A stretch of DNA of 64,000 nt from contig NC_134020.1 in NCBI RefSeq assembly GCF_040712315.1, positions 13,741,251-13,805,250 on the forward strand. Reading direction: 5' to 3'. Origin of the DNA: Castanea sativa. Lineage: Eukaryota; Streptophyta; Magnoliopsida; Fagales; Fagaceae. The notes beneath the pieces were generated by a model that was not told the origin of the DNA, made no database searches, and saw only the letters and a list, made by a program, of their open reading frames with translations. Of this stretch, positions 11,143-23,459 are shown one piece after another (the first letter of the stretch is position 1; each line of letters starts with the position of its first letter). The position numbers were made by a program, and so were the translations under genes.

Positions 11143-11606
11143 TAATGAAGCAGTATCTCGTCGGTTTCTCTGGAATTCGTCCAGATGGTTCCTGGCAGTA
11201 CTCTGACGAATCTGCGGGAGCAAGAACTTATTCAAGTGGTCACCGGTGTGGTGCCTGCCACAGCGCCTCCGATGGCAAAGTCAGTATGAAAGAAGGCAAT
11301 AATCGAAATATCAAGGACAAATTAGTTCAGGTTGTGATGCTATCTCCGTACCTTGTATTGGTGTTGCGAGGGTTTTATATACCCTTGGGGATTATAGCCG
11401 TTGGGGTGTTAATGACTCCCCTGATAACGTCTCTGGTGGAGTTATGGACTTTAATGCGTTTCCACCGGTTCGTCCAGCTGGTCTCGTAACGGTTGGGGCT
11501 TTATTGGCAGCATTGAATGGCATTAACTCTTTCTGATGACGCGGATACTGGTCATGTTCGTCCATGAAGGCAGCTTCGTCTATGCTTAACTTCGTCAGTC
11601 CCATCA
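11143..11606 (-). repeat. Element 1, 5' LTR
   Basis: Partner of 878-1341, same length. Its inner terminus is TTA where the 3' LTR has TCA, a single transition. The promoter TATA box reads on the minus strand at 11373-11381. The flank at 11607-11611 (GAGGG) completes the target-site duplication. Confidence 0.88.
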
Positions 11607-11611
11607 GAGGG

Positions 11612-12996
11612 CAAGTGGGAGATTGTTGGGGTTTATGCCCTAAAATCCAATTTATTGGCATGTTATAAATAATTAAATTGTTTAATTATATGAGACTATT
11701 TATAAATGAACTAATGGGACATTATCTTAGTCCATAAGATGCATTATATGTGATTTATGTGATTTAATCATAGAAGATTAAATCACAAGTTCCTTGTAAA
11801 CTCAAAATGTAGTTCGTAATCGGTGATGAAATTGGGCGTTTCTTCTATGAAGACTATAACATATCAACTAAGATGATTTGTCTTGATCATGGAAATAGAG
11901 ATTTCTAGTTGGTATGTTGATATGTTTTAAGAGTTAAAACATATTGAACTGGACCGCTGTGAGATTTATTATTCTTCTAACGACTGTCAAATGAATAATA
12001 AACTCACGACTTCTATTTACATGAACTCTTAATCCTGAAATAATAATGGACCTAATCATGAAATGTAGGTTACTTTGATATATCAGGATTGAGATCTATT
12101 AGTCAAGGTCAAAACCTCAGTATGTTAGGCAGTCGCATTTAGTGTTGATGGAACATGTATTCTCAAGATGGAATTTATAGTCTCTTAATGGAGATACAAA
12201 ATATTCCCTTGAGGTAAGTTTAATGAGTTTGTTATTCCAAATGTTAGGCCTAACTACTTTAGTAAATAGTTACTAGAGTATATTTTTATGAAATTGAATT
12301 TCGTAAATATATAATGAATAACATAAAGGATTAAACCGGGTACTCAAGGATTAAAATGTAGTAATCTTTAAAGTAGCAGTCTATATTCATAACTTTGTAT
12401 TACTGCGAATATTTTATGAAGTGATTGCATGTACAATAAAGTCTTGATACATAGTGGTATTAAATATAGTTAATGGTAACTTTGGACTTGTCAAGAGTTG
12501 ACAGAAATGACCAAGGCCTATTGGAGCTAATATCTTATTGGTCCCTTTTGGTCCCACTCCAAGTCACACACAAGAGCCCAATTGGAATGACCCAAAAGGC
12601 TAGTCCAATTAGATAATTAGTTATATATAAGGAGAGAAACATACAGTACTTCAAAAAGGTTTTCATGAGACTTTTTCATAAGTGTTTTCATACAAGGAAT
12701 GAAATGGTTTGTATGTGAGTGTTGGACACTCTCCTATTCTCTCTTTGATGAAAACTGATTGAGAGACCACACATCTTGGACATTAAGTGGAATTGGAGTG
12801 AAGATTAAAAGTATTCTCAAGTGCTTCTAATCTTCGGTTTTGAATTTCACCGCACCAAGGTACGCTTTCTTGTTCTCTGATTCTGAAACTTACATAGTAC
12901 ATGTTATCAATTGCGAATGAAGTAGATTTGTTAATTTTTCCACTGTGCATGTTTTGTATAAGATACGAACATGTATTTCCATGTGATTATCCTACA
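11612..12996 (+). mobile_element. Copia A polypurine tract and 3' LTR
   Basis: The polypurine tract 'caagtgggaga' (11612-11622) leads into an LTR from TGTTGGGG (11624) to CCTACA (12996), 1373 bp. This completes the copia whose pol tail is at 1-872; element 1 split the two. Immediately after 12996 comes the back half of copia B's 5' LTR, so copia A inserted there. The candidate duplication atgtg (12997-13001) cannot be tested because the other end lies outside the window. Confidence 0.82.
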
Positions 12997-13201
12997 ATGT
13001 GTACTACCTAGAAAGGATTTTCTTGTAATTGCTTTTCCTTCCAAAATAGGGAAGTTAGTTTTTCAATTTTCTTTGCTTGCTTAGATAGTGCACATATAGG
13101 ATTAGATGTTATGTATTAAAACTCAATTGCTTGTATTCAATTTCTCTAATCAATAAAATCTATGTTTTATTTAGAGAGAGTGTTTTAGAATTTTTTTTAC
13201 A
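12997..13201 (+). repeat. Copia B 5' LTR, 3' half
   Basis: About 205 bp aligned to the end of the 3' LTR (20250-20458). Both carry 'cttttcc.tccaaaat.gggaagttagtttt' and 'aatcaataaaatct', and end TTTTTACA. The polyadenylation-like aataaa is at about 13150. The first half of the LTR is absent because copia A inserted at this point. Confidence 0.87.
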
Positions 13202-13213
13202 TGGTATCAGAGC
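13202..13213 (+). promoter_or_regulatory. Copia B primer-binding site (initiator Met tRNA type)
   Basis: tggtatcagagc directly abuts the LTR end CA at 13201. This is the classic plant copia primer site, complementary to the 3' end of initiator methionine tRNA. Confidence 0.95.
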
Positions 13214-13236
13214 ATTAAAGCTTAAGAAGCTCAACA

Positions 13237-14424
13237 ATGGCATCTCCTGAAGCAAGCAACCACTCTAATCCCTCTAACAATCAGTCTACACAACCAGGCT
13301 CGAATTCTAATACTGAGTCTATCCCTTCCAATCCTTTCGATCTCATTTATAGCGAGAATCCAAGCAATATTTTGGTTACTCAACCATTGCTTGGGATGAA
13401 GAACTATCATTCATGGTCTAGAGCTAAGGTTTTGGTTCTCACTGCCAAGAAAAAGATCGGATTTGTGAATGGAAAAATTCCAATGCCAGATATTGATTCA
13501 CCTTTGTATGAGGATTGGTAAAGCTGCAACACCATGGTTCTCTCTTGGCTGATCAATTCTGTGCACATAGATGAATCTTGAAGCATCATGTACTGTGAAA
13601 CAGCAAGAGAGATGTGGATTAAGTTAAAGAACCTTTTCTCTCAGGGCAATGGTCCCAAGATCTACAATCTGCAAAGGGAGATCTCTCATACCTCTCAAAA
13701 TCAGATGTTTGTAACAGATTATTTCACTAGGTTCAAGCAGCATTGGGATCAATTGCTCAATTATGAGCCACTTCCAGAGTGTTCTTGTGAAGCTATGAAG
13801 ACTCTGAGTACTTCACATGACAAAGCTTATGTCATAAGGTTCCTGATAGGGCTCAATGAGAACTTTGAGACTCTTCGAAGTCAGATTCTCATGTCTGAGC
13901 CTTTTTCTTCAATTAGCAAGGTGTATGTATTGGTTCTTCAAGAGGTATCACACAAGAATATTGGACATGGAGGTTCTTTCTCACCACAACCTAGCTCTAT
14001 TGCGATGTATGCTAATTCCAAAGGTAATTCTGGGAATTCCAATTGGAACAAGGGAGGCAACAAGAAAGAGAGGCCTTTGTGCACTCACTGCAACATGCTT
14101 GGGCACACTATATATAAGTGTTATAAACTTCATGGGTATCCACTTGGATACAAGCCTAAAGGAAGGTCAAATGCCAATGCTAATCAAGTTTCTTCCAACC
14201 AAAGCATTGTTGCTGAGAATTCTTCAACTACATCTACTCAATGTCCTATTTCTAAGGCCCAATGTGAGCAGTTACTAGCTTTTCTTAAAAATGGAACAAA
14301 TCTTGGTGATGGTCATCATGCTACCAATGTAAGCACTGGTGATGGAGTTTCTAGTATGGTCTCTAGAGTTTCTGGTGTGACTACTATTGTTGCTGGTATG
14401 GCTTCCACCTCTTCACAGTCATAA
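13237..14424 (+). pseudogene. Copia B gag
   Basis: Begins MASPEASNHSNPSN at 13237, 23 bases after the primer site. The N-terminus matches plant copia gag (NPSNILVTQPLLGMKNYHSW). TAA at 13519-13521 stops it after EDW. Reading continues in the same frame from about 13588 with REMWIKLKNLFSQGNGPKIY, the UBN2-type gag core. A CCHC knuckle CTHCNMLGHTIYKC lies near 14080-14125. It ends at 14424 after a Ser/Thr-rich tail. It would form the capsid; the internal stop disables it. Confidence 0.9.
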
Positions 14425-14456
14425 GAAATTTCATCAATACCAATTTCATCAACACC

Positions 14457-16361
14457 ATGTCAGGTATCATCCCTAACTTGCCTTTCAAACCTACTTTAGA
14501 ACATTTAATTTTCTCAGCCAATACTGTTAACAAAGAAAGTTTTAATGCCACTAATTGGGTTATAGATACAGGGACCACAGACCACATGATACATTCTGTA
14601 TCTTGTTTCACATCCATCACTGCTACCTTAAACACACATTTAAATCTTCCTAATGGTGAAACTCCTTTGGTCACACACATAGGGACTGTCAAAATCTCAA
14701 AAAGACTCATTCTTTACAATTTTCTTTGTGTTCCTTCTTTTAGTTTCAACCTTATATCATTTAGTCAATTAGCCAAATCTGTTTTTTGTTGTCTCATCTT
14801 CTTTGAAAATCTATGTTTTATCCAGGACCTTGCTCTCTAGAGCACGATTGATCTAGGTAGGGAATGCAATGGTATTTATCTACTGGAAGAGAGCAAGTCA
14901 ACTTCACCTCCTTTTTTTGTTGTTCTTTCTGCAAATAGTGTTTAGCCACATGTATGGCATTCTCATTTGGGGCACTTGTCAAATGCCAAATTGGCTTTGA
15001 TGAAGAACAATAATATACCTCTTATCAATTCTAATAACAATTTCCATTATGATATATATCCTCTTGCCAAACTAAAACGATTACCTTTTAGTGCTAGTTC
15101 TCATATTTCCAATGAATGTTTTGATTTGATTCATTGTGACTTATGGGGTCCTTTTTCTGTTTCTACTATTGATGGTTGCAAGTATTTTTTGACAATTGTG
15201 GATGACTGTTCTAGATGTACCTAGGTTTATTTGCTAAAACATAAGTCCCAAACACAATTCATTTTTGAGCAATTTTGCACAATGGTGGAAACACAATTTT
15301 CTAGAAAGGTGAAAACTATGAAAACTGATAATGGCACTGAATTTATAAAGAGAGATTTCTTTGCTCGAAGGGGGATTTTGTGTCAACTCAGTTGTGTTGA
15401 AACTCCTCAACAGAATGTTGTTGTAGAAAGGAAGCATCAATACATCTTAAATGTTGTAAGAGCTCTCAAGTTTCAATCTCATTTGCCATTACAGTTTTGG
15501 GGGCATTGTGTTCTTGCTCTAGTCTATTTCAAAAATAAAGTCCCAACTTCAGTCTTATCTCATAAAACTCCTTTTGAGATTCTTTTTGGTCGTGTTCATA
15601 GTTACTCTCATTTAAGAGTTTTTGGCTGTTTGTGTTATGCTTCTACTTTTTCTCATAACAGGTCCAAGTTTGTACCTAAAGCTAAAATGTGTGTTTGTTT
15701 AGGATATCCTTTTAGAGTGAAAGGTTACAAGGTTCTAGATATGTCCACTAATACAATTTTTGTATCCAGGGATATAGTTTTCCATGAAGATACCTTTCCT
15801 TTTGCTACTACTGAGTCTGACCTTTTAGATCCTTTTATTACTACTTCTGAAATTGATGCTCTTACTTCTTCCAGAGTTTGTAAAGACACCTTTGTCGCTC
15901 TTGTTAGCATACCTAAGATTTATAGTCCTTTTATTGTTTCTGATCACTATGTTCCTACTACAGTTAATGCCCTTCCTTTTGTTTCTTCTAGTCATGATTC
16001 TAGTCCAAATTTGCCCATGAATCCAATCATACCTATTGCTTCCTATACTACTAATGATTCACTAACCACTGCTCTAGTCCCTCTACCATCATCAGATTCT
16101 ACCTTACCTACAACAGTACCACCTACACCTACCAAAAAATCTACTAGGACTCACAAACCACTTGTTTACTTACAAGACTATTCTTGTCCTACTACTCACA
16201 GTTCAGCTCCTATAGATCACATTTCTAGCGCTCCTTATGACATTGCTAATTCTCTAAGCTACTCTCATTTGGATCCCAATTACCAGTCCTATATTATGGC
16301 AATTAGTTCTTGTCATCAAGAACCTCAGCATTTCATTCATGCTGTTAAGGATCCTATTTAG
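14457..16361 (+). pseudogene. Copia B protease and integrase
   Basis: A different frame from gag. The protease active-site motif is WVIDTGTTDH near 14556-14585. GAG-pre-integrase and zinc region follow (GHLSNAKLALMK from 14970). The integrase core has HCDLWGPF, KTDNGTEF and QQNVVVERKH, so the catalytic D, D and E remain. The usual QQNGVVERKH reads QQNVVVERKH here. Stops interrupt at about 14838, 15222-15224 (Trp to TAG) and 16359-16361 (Trp to TAG). The end is Ser/Thr/Pro-rich linker before RT. Confidence 0.9.
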
Positions 16362-16902
16362 AGAGAGGCCATGGACAAAGAGATTCAGGCACTAGAGAAG
16401 AACCATACTTGGGAGCTTACTTCTTTACCTCCTGGTAAGACACCCATTGGATGAGAATGGGTTTATAAAGTGAAGCTCAACCCTGATGGCACTATAGAGA
16501 GGTATAAGGCTAGGTTAGTTTCCAATGGCTATACACAGAGAGAGAGTCTTGATTTTCTAGAAACCTTTTCACTTGTGGCCAAAACTGTTTCAGTTCGAGT
16601 ATTGCTTGCCTTGCCTGCCAAGGGTTGTCCTCTGCATCAGTTGGACATCAATAATTCCTTTCTTCATGGAAATCTTGATGAAGAGGTCTATATGAGCTCG
16701 CCGCCTGGTTTTCACAATAAGGAGTTTGTTTCCTCATCTGCCACTCCGACAGCCACTCTTATGGTTTCTAAATTGGTTAAGTCTCTCTATGGCTTAGGGC
16801 AAGCCTCTAGGCAGTGAAATACAAAACTTTCAACTACAGTCCTGCAACTTGGTTTCACACAGTCTCAGGCAGATTATTTACTTTTTGTTTACACCAAGGG
16901 AA
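16362..16902 (+). pseudogene. Copia B reverse transcriptase, N-terminal part
   Basis: Reads REAMDKEIQALEKNHTWEL, then [40 protein letters not shown] and [12 protein letters not shown], the standard copia RT fingers and palm up to just before YVDD. Stops lie at 16452-16454 (TGA) and 16815-16817 (TGA for Trp). The coding sequence breaks at 16902, where the insertion begins, and resumes at 19006. Confidence 0.9.
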
Positions 16903-19005
16903 CTATGAGAGACCAGAAAACTTGGGTGCTTTCAAAAAAAGGTTTAGGTATCGGCATCTTCCCTTTTCAAGATTCTATGGAGTCACCACTTATTTTATAA
17001 GTAAAATAAGAAAACTTTATAATTTACAATATATCTTGAATAATATGCATCTTTATTGATTGGAAACAATTAGATCTTGGTAGAAAGAACTTTACATTGC
17101 TTTGATTCCTAGGTACAATCTAATAAAAAAAGGAAAAATACAAAACTTTGTTTTCTAGTTACATTCTATCCAAAATAAAAATAAGACACTAAATCTACCA
17201 ACCTAAAATTATAAGGTTTGGAGGCTAAGTTATAGGATGGAAAGGTGTTAGGCACCCACCTTGCCCAAACAGAGTCTGACCTTCAAGACTTTAAATGACC
17301 ATTAAATACCCATAAAAAATGTCAAATGATGTACAACATATACCATATCAAATCCTAGACCTAGGATTAAAATGCTATTTAAGAACCTTAGATCTACCAT
17401 TTTATTTTGTGTGAAAAGATTTGATGGGTATGTTTGATGAAAATTTTAATTTTGAGTTTTCATAGAAGAAAAAGAATGAATTTTTAATAAAAATTCAGAT
17501 CTGGTTTGGATTTTTAAATGTGGGGAAAAAAAATTTCTTTGAAAACACCAATTTTTTATGAAAGAAAAACAGATCTGGTTTTTACTTAGAAAACAAGAGT
17601 CAAATTTTTATTTGGAAAAATGCAGATCTGGTTTTTTTTTAAAAAAAATAGGGCAGATTTTTATTTGGAAAAATGAAAATCAGATTTTATAAATAAAATA
17701 CTGATCATATTTTATAATTAAAATACTGATCAGATTTTTTAAATAAAATACAAATCTGGTTTTCGTTTGAAAAAAACATAGAGAAAAATGCAGATTTGAT
17801 TCTAATTTTGAAAAACATGGAGAAAAATTGCAGATTTAATTTTAGTTTTAAGAGAAACACAAAGAAAAAAGTGCAGATCTCACATCTTATGGAAAGATTC
17901 AATCCTAGAACTAGGCATGCTCATCAATTAATCATGTGAAAATTCTTGGAAAGCGAAGGAGAACATGTAATAACATATGATAAACATAGTTTATCTAAAA
18001 ATTACAGAAACAACATCACATCCATGGAAAATAAAGCATATATGAAAGCAAGTTATGGAAACAAAGTTAGAATTATACCTGCATGAACTTAATCCACTAG
18101 TGGAGAACTATCCTAGAGATCAAAGAGAGTGCATATCTAAGGATTTAAGTGAAGCTTCTTAATAGAAAAGAAATTCCTAAAGCAAAGCTTCCAAAACTTC
18201 TTTAACGTAAGGGAAGAGAGAAGTCAAAAAAGGGGGTTCAAATTTCTTATTTTAGTTCCCTATTTATAGAGGTTTAGTGCTTAAAAAATAAGCTAGATTG
18301 GATCAAATACAAATTAGGCCAAATTTTTATCTCTAAATATTTGAAATTGATGCATTTTATCTTGATCAAAACATTTCCAGGCCAGGCCTTGAGGAAGTGC
18401 TGATCGGCACTCCTAGAATGCCGATTGGCCCTCTCAAGTGCCAAGCCCAATTGCTAACTTTGGTTCAGTACTCTCTTTTAGGGATTTCTTGGGTTGGAAA
18501 CTACATCTGGACATGTTTTTAACTTGTATTCCAAAATAAATCCCTTTTATTTTGATAATCAAGTCCTTAAAGCAATAATTATCTAATAGATAAATATTCT
18601 AAAAAGATTTAATTATCAACAATTCCCTTGTTATCTGAATATCCATTTTATCCTTATGCAACCAAACTTATTTTTGACAAAAACCAACAACCAATCACAT
18701 AATTATTTAATTAATTTTAATTGTTTAACCAATCAAAATTAATTCCAATTAATCACACGTGATCGGTTTCACCAGCATACAATGCATGCAGACTATGAAC
18801 ATTTGATCTTGTAATATCTTTCAATCCGACGGTCCAATTTGGGAATCAGGCATACCGTTGAGACTGTTAGAATCTCAAGATCATTTTTATGATATGCAAT
18901 GAATGATTTAATGCATGTAATGCAACTATGATTTTTGGGTATTTGAAATGGTCATTTTAGTCATCTTCCAAAACTAAATTATGGATGTAAAATCAAGTGT
19001 CTACG
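16903..19005. mobile_element. Anonymous 2.1 kb non-coding insertion in copia B RT
   Basis: This sequence splits the copia RT between TKG and TLFTALL. Near-duplicate flanks gggaa (16898-16902) and gggac (19006-19010) fit a 5-bp target duplication with one change. It starts ctatgagagacc and ends gtgtctacg. It has no TG...CA ends, clear inverted repeats or coding frames. It contains the phrases ggagtcaccactt (near 16980) and gaaaggtgttaggcacccacc (near 17245). From memory these resemble a common non-coding plant repeat of uncertain class. An imperfect repeat block lies at 17490-17890. Confidence 0.6.
17490..17890. repeat. Imperfect 'cagatctggtttt' repeat block
   Basis: At least eight irregular copies of an A/T-rich motif built on gcagatctggttttt followed by tttggaaaaa-like spacers of about 40-60 bp, decaying to cagatttta and cagatttgattc. 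Spacing is uneven, so it is an old, degenerate minisatellite. It lies within the anonymous insertion. Confidence 0.65.
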
Positions 19006-20033
19006 GGGACATTATTCACTGCATTACTAATGTATGTTGATGATATGATCATCACAGGCAATGATCCAGCTTGTGTTGCGTCCCTAAAGCTAGTGTTAGA
19101 TAAGAAGTTTGGGATCAAGGATCTTGGTTCTCTCAAATACTTCTTAGGGCTGGAAATTGCAAGAAATGAGAAAGGGATTACTTCAAATTAGAGAAAATAT
19201 GCTCTTGAGGTTCTTAAAGAAACAAGAATGATTGGATGTAAACCTATTAAATCACCTATGGAACAACAGTTGAAGTCATCCAAAGGTGAAGGAGAGTTGT
19301 TAAGAGATTTTGGTCAGTACAGGAGGCTTATAGGAAAGTTAATGTATTTGACTTTGAGTAGGCTAGACATTACATATGTTGTGCATAGGCTTAGCCAATT
19401 TTTGGCACAACCTAGAGTGCCACATATTAAAGCAGCAACTAGAATTTTTTAGTATATCAAGGGCACACCGAGACAAGGAGTTTTCTTTCCTATGGATTAT
19501 GATTTACACCTGAAAGCATTCTATGATGTAGACTGGGCAGGATGCCATGACACCAAAAAGTCTCTCATTGGGTATTGTGTGTTCTTAGGAATGCTTTCAT
19601 TTCCTAGAGGTCAAAGAAACAAAGTGTAGTCTCGAGATCCTCTACTGAAGTAATGTACAGATCCACAACATGTGAAGTGACTTGGTTATTATACTTATTA
19701 AGGGACTTACATGTTTTGCATAATAAACCTGTCTTGTTGTACTGTGATAATCAGGCAGCTTTGCACATTGTTGCTAATCTAGTGTTTCATGAAAGATCAA
19801 AACATATTGAGGTAGATTGTCATATGAGAAATAGAATTCTGGATGCGGCAGTTAAGACCTTCTATGTGTCAACCAAGAATCAACTAGCAGATGTTTTCAC
19901 TAAGGCACTTGGGGTCAATAATTTTTTGGGTTTGGTTAAAAGGTTAGGCATCATCAATATCTTTGCTCATAGTATTGAATATCCTGAGTGTGTTATACAG
20001 AAGCAAGAAGCAAGAGCTTTTCTCTTAAGGGGG
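19006..20033 (+). pseudogene. Copia B reverse transcriptase C-terminal part and RNase H
   Basis: Resumes with TLFTALLMYVDDMIITGND; the catalytic YVDD is at 19033-19044. DLGSLKYFLGLEIAR follows, then TAG at 19189-19191 and 19450-19452. The RNase H part reads EVTWLLYLLRDL, LLYCDNQAALHI, RSKHIEVDCH and QLADVFTKAL, with a frameshift before 19653. The polypurine tract aagggggag lies at 20028-20035, directly before the LTR. Confidence 0.9.
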
Positions 20034-20035
20034 AG

Positions 20036-20458
20036 TGTTGAAATTGAAAAGGAAAATCCAAAGCATCATGGCTAAGTTCAAGTTAAAAAGGAGAGGAGCA
20101 ATTGTCAAATTGTAGTGGCAAAGTCAATTTGGGCTAGCAAGGAGTTATTAAAGTTGATTGAAGCAATGCCATACTGTGAACAGTTCATCTATTCCTTTGA
20201 AGAGCTAATGCCACGTGGTTTAGGAAGTTAGAAGGCAGTTAGTGATTGAGCTCGACGTGTAATACATAGATAGGATTTTTCTTGTAACTGCTTTTCCCTC
20301 CAAAATGGGGAAGTTAGTTTTTCTGTTTTCTTTGCTTGCTTAGACAGTGTATATATAAGATTAGATGCTATGTATTATACCTCAATTTCTTGTATTCATT
20401 TTCTCTAATCAATAAAATCTGAGTTTTATTTAGAGAGAGTGTTCTAGAAGTTTTTACA
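20036..20458 (+). repeat. Copia B 3' LTR
   Basis: 423 bp from TGTTGAAATTG to TTTTTACA. The last 210 bp match the 5' LTR remnant 12997-13201. Preceded by the polypurine tract; the next base starts plastid-derived sequence. Confidence 0.9.
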
Positions 20459-20936
20459 CCAAGGCTTCTGTCCAATCTCTCGAGGTCAGACACTCTCAAT
20501 TCTAATTTAGGCATAATTTCATGTCTATTAGCTTCTTTGTATTGGAAAATTATTTTCCTTAGGAAAAAGTCACCTAGGTTAAAATGTCCTGTTTGAATGT
20601 TCTTGTAGTTCTAGGTTTCGTTGTAAACCTAATCGGTTACATCCAATTACATAAATCAATAGTTCAAACCGCACCCAAAGGTAAGGCATTTTATAGGAAA
20701 TTTTGTACTAGAAACAATGGTATCTCCAATTATAGCCCCTCTAGGATGTAAAATATATTTTTTTCTCACCATCCCCATAGTGTATGAGGCAAATGTATGC
20801 ATTTCGAGAGGGTCGTATTCTATGGTTATGATTCTACCATATATGTCTTTTTCATTCTATCAAAAATCTATAGACGCTTATGACCTCCGCCTCTATGCCC
20901 TGTGGTAATGATTCCTCCGACATCACCCTCTCCTTA
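20459..20936 (-). pseudogene. rpl2: Nuclear insert of plastid DNA: rpl2 exon 1 and start of its intron
   Basis: On the minus strand, 20936-20675 translates as diverged plastid ribosomal protein L2: [24 protein letters not shown], then [17 protein letters not shown]. At 20674 it passes into GTGCGGTTTGAAC, the conserved start of the plastid rpl2 group II intron, followed by intron-like sequence (aatcggttac..aacctag read on the opposite strand) to 20459. Stops and indels show it is non-functional. The left edge is the copia B LTR, so copia B integrated into this insert and the rest may lie left of the window. The right limit is approximate. A copy transferred via mitochondria is possible. Confidence 0.85.
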
Positions 20937-23415
20937 GTTGTTTTTGAGTTTTGATGGTTGTCGAGTGTAGTTATGGCCAGCTCCGTTCTCTCCTTGATTA
21001 GGTCAAGGTCTCAAGAAAGAAGTCAGTCATTACGTTCAAACTCATAATCCGACTACTAAATGTATAACAGCCTCTACCCCCAAAATCATTACAAAAGGAA
21101 CACTTGGGATTAGTTTGATGTGTCCATAGAATGCTCAGCACTCTTCTACCCATTTCCTTTTTGCATCCTCTAGTCTTTGTGTGTGTGTGTGTGTGTCTTT
21201 AATATGCTTACTTATAATTGTAGGCATGTGGGTCAATTCTTAACAGGCTTAAAAAATCTCAACCAGCAAGTCAAAGCAACCCACTAAGTGTCCGTTTGGC
21301 TTCAGATTAAAAAATTAACTTATTTTACTATTCAGCTTATTTTTGCTACTATTTATGGGCCTCACTGCACTTTTTGATACTATTCATGGATCCCACTGTA
21401 CTATTTCAACTAACTTATAGCTTTATTTACAGTACTTTCAACAACAAAAAATTTAGTTTCAACAAAATAAGCGGATCCCAAACAAACCCTAATTTGACAA
21501 TTAAAACCATCCAACCCACACTAACTCACATAAGAAGCCTGTGTGGTTTGCCATGAGTCAAAGCAAGTTGGGCGTGCGAGTGGGTCAGGCGAATTTTTTA
21601 CACAATCCTCCTACTTGCATCAATTGAATTCTTAAGAGGGTCAATTATATTTTTGGGGTAAAATGAATTGGTTTGCTTATCAAATGAAAGGAAATCAATT
21701 ACCCTTAGAAAATTAGGATCATACGAATTGAATGGTCCATGGGACGACCAATAGTAGTGGTCCTCTTAACCCTAACATAATTCCATTTTGTTATTTGTTG
21801 AGTTATCTTAAAAATTCTTAAAAAATTTATCCTAAATTGATTTTTTTTTTTTTTTTTAAGGACAGAAAATCTCCTGCCCTTGCGTTTCAATTGAATGGTC
21901 CATCATATGACCAATAAAGCAGCTCACATTGACCTTTTTAAAGTGAATAAAATAGGAGAAATGATATATCTACCATATTTTCACAAAAAATTTTAAGTGG
22001 AAAGATGTTATTGGTAGCTAAGTAAGTAATTTTAGTGGTAGTTCAAATTAAAGCATGTAACAACTTATCACTTAAGATTTATTGTGAAAATGTTGTAGAC
22101 GTATTACTTTTAATAAAATAAAGATGAAGTGTAAATGAAGGACCGGGATCCATCCAACCAGTAGTTAGTTGAATCTGATGTGAACTTCTCAATTCACCTT
22201 TGCTGTCCTCTTCTTTTTCTTTTTTTTTTTCCATCACGTTCTATTTTCTTCTATCTTTTATGTTTTTCACAAACACGCTTGGCATAAAATAAAATGGGTG
22301 TTTTGTATCGGTAGCGATCATATATCACCAAAGGATGGGAAGTAGATCAACTTTGGTAGATCCCACCATCCCAACAACACTATTGGGATATTTCATGGAT
22401 AGAGACTTGTACTTTACCCTTTAAACTATAAAAATTTACAATTATAATAAATTTTGCCAATTGCATCACATAATGTGATTGACTATCAAAATTAACAATC
22501 ATCTCACAAGTCACATGACCATCAAGGGTTGAAATTGTTGTTTTTTACCCTTGCAACCAATTAATGTGCTAAATTTTTATGATTACATAATTTACATGTG
22601 ACTATTAATTTCATCGATAAATCAAGTTATGAGATGTAATTTATAAAAGAGTAAAGTTTATTACACATTACTTGTTACACACCTTTGCACACATATAGAG
22701 ATTGCACTGAAAATAGGTGTGTGCCACAACTATTTTCCTTCATAAAATTTGGACAACTATAGTGGAGTTTACAAGTCTTCATGATTTAGGATGGAAGGTA
22801 CAAATATCTCATAATTTGGGATGGTTTCGTACAATTAAACCTCAATTTTTGTTTTTGGTTCAAGGTTGGGTGCTGTCCTGCGCCACTATATGAAGCGAAA
22901 CTGTAGTTAATGGGGAAAAATATTAGAAAATAAACTTCATTTTTTGTCGCAGCCTCAATGAAAAAGAATGCTTGCAGGCCAGCCATTGACAATGAAAAAT
23001 GAAAATCATTAGGCGGCCTAGTTGAGCGTAAAATATTTGCAAAATTGTGTCTGCAACTTTGCATCATGCATAACGTTAAGCCCAACTTTTGCATATAATA
23101 TTATTCAGGATTGAAGGAAGATAGTGGGTTTTAAACTTTTAATATGAGTCAAATATAAAATTACTAAAAAGATAGAGAAGAATTTAAGGACGACTATTCC
23201 ACATATGGAAAATTATAGAATATTGCAGTAGTACTATAAATGTAGGTCTGATAGAGTTATGGTGTGTCTTTGTATTAGAACTCATTTTCCTTTTCTTTAT
23301 GTGTGTGTGTTTGTTTCTCAAAAAATAAAAAATTTGTACGTTTTAGTAAAACTCACTATTATGCAAAAGAAAAAAGTATATATTTATGATACTACTAGAA
23401 TATTCTAGAATTACT

Positions 23416-23459
<44 letters not shown>

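Larger units (their letters stand above)
878..11606 (-). mobile_element. Tat-like gypsy LTR retrotransposon, element 1 (complete, nested)
   Basis: A Ty3-gypsy element lying on the minus strand, 10.7 kb including a nested copia fragment. The two LTRs are both 464 bp (878-1341 and 11143-11606) and differ at about eight positions by eye, so the insertion is fairly young. GAGGG flanks both sides (873-877 and 11607-11611), a perfect 5-bp target-site duplication. Order in the element's own direction: 5' LTR, primer site, gag, [protease missing, copia fragment], RT-RNase H-integrase, minisatellite, antisense ORF, 3' LTR. Three features support the Tat/Ogre lineage: the ttggcg..gtctgtggg primer-site type, no chromodomain, and an extra antisense ORF between pol and 3' LTR. 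It inserted into copia A just before that element's polypurine tract. Confidence 0.88.
12997..20458 (+). mobile_element. Copia B: Ty1-copia retrotransposon, interrupted
   Basis: A plus-strand copia element: truncated 5' LTR, primer site, gag, protease, integrase, RT, RNase H, polypurine tract and complete 3' LTR. The front half of its 5' LTR lies left of the window, displaced by copia A. A 2.1 kb non-coding insertion splits the RT. Its genes hold at least six stops and two or more frameshifts, so it is dead. Its right edge joins plastid-derived DNA directly at 20459. Confidence 0.9.
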
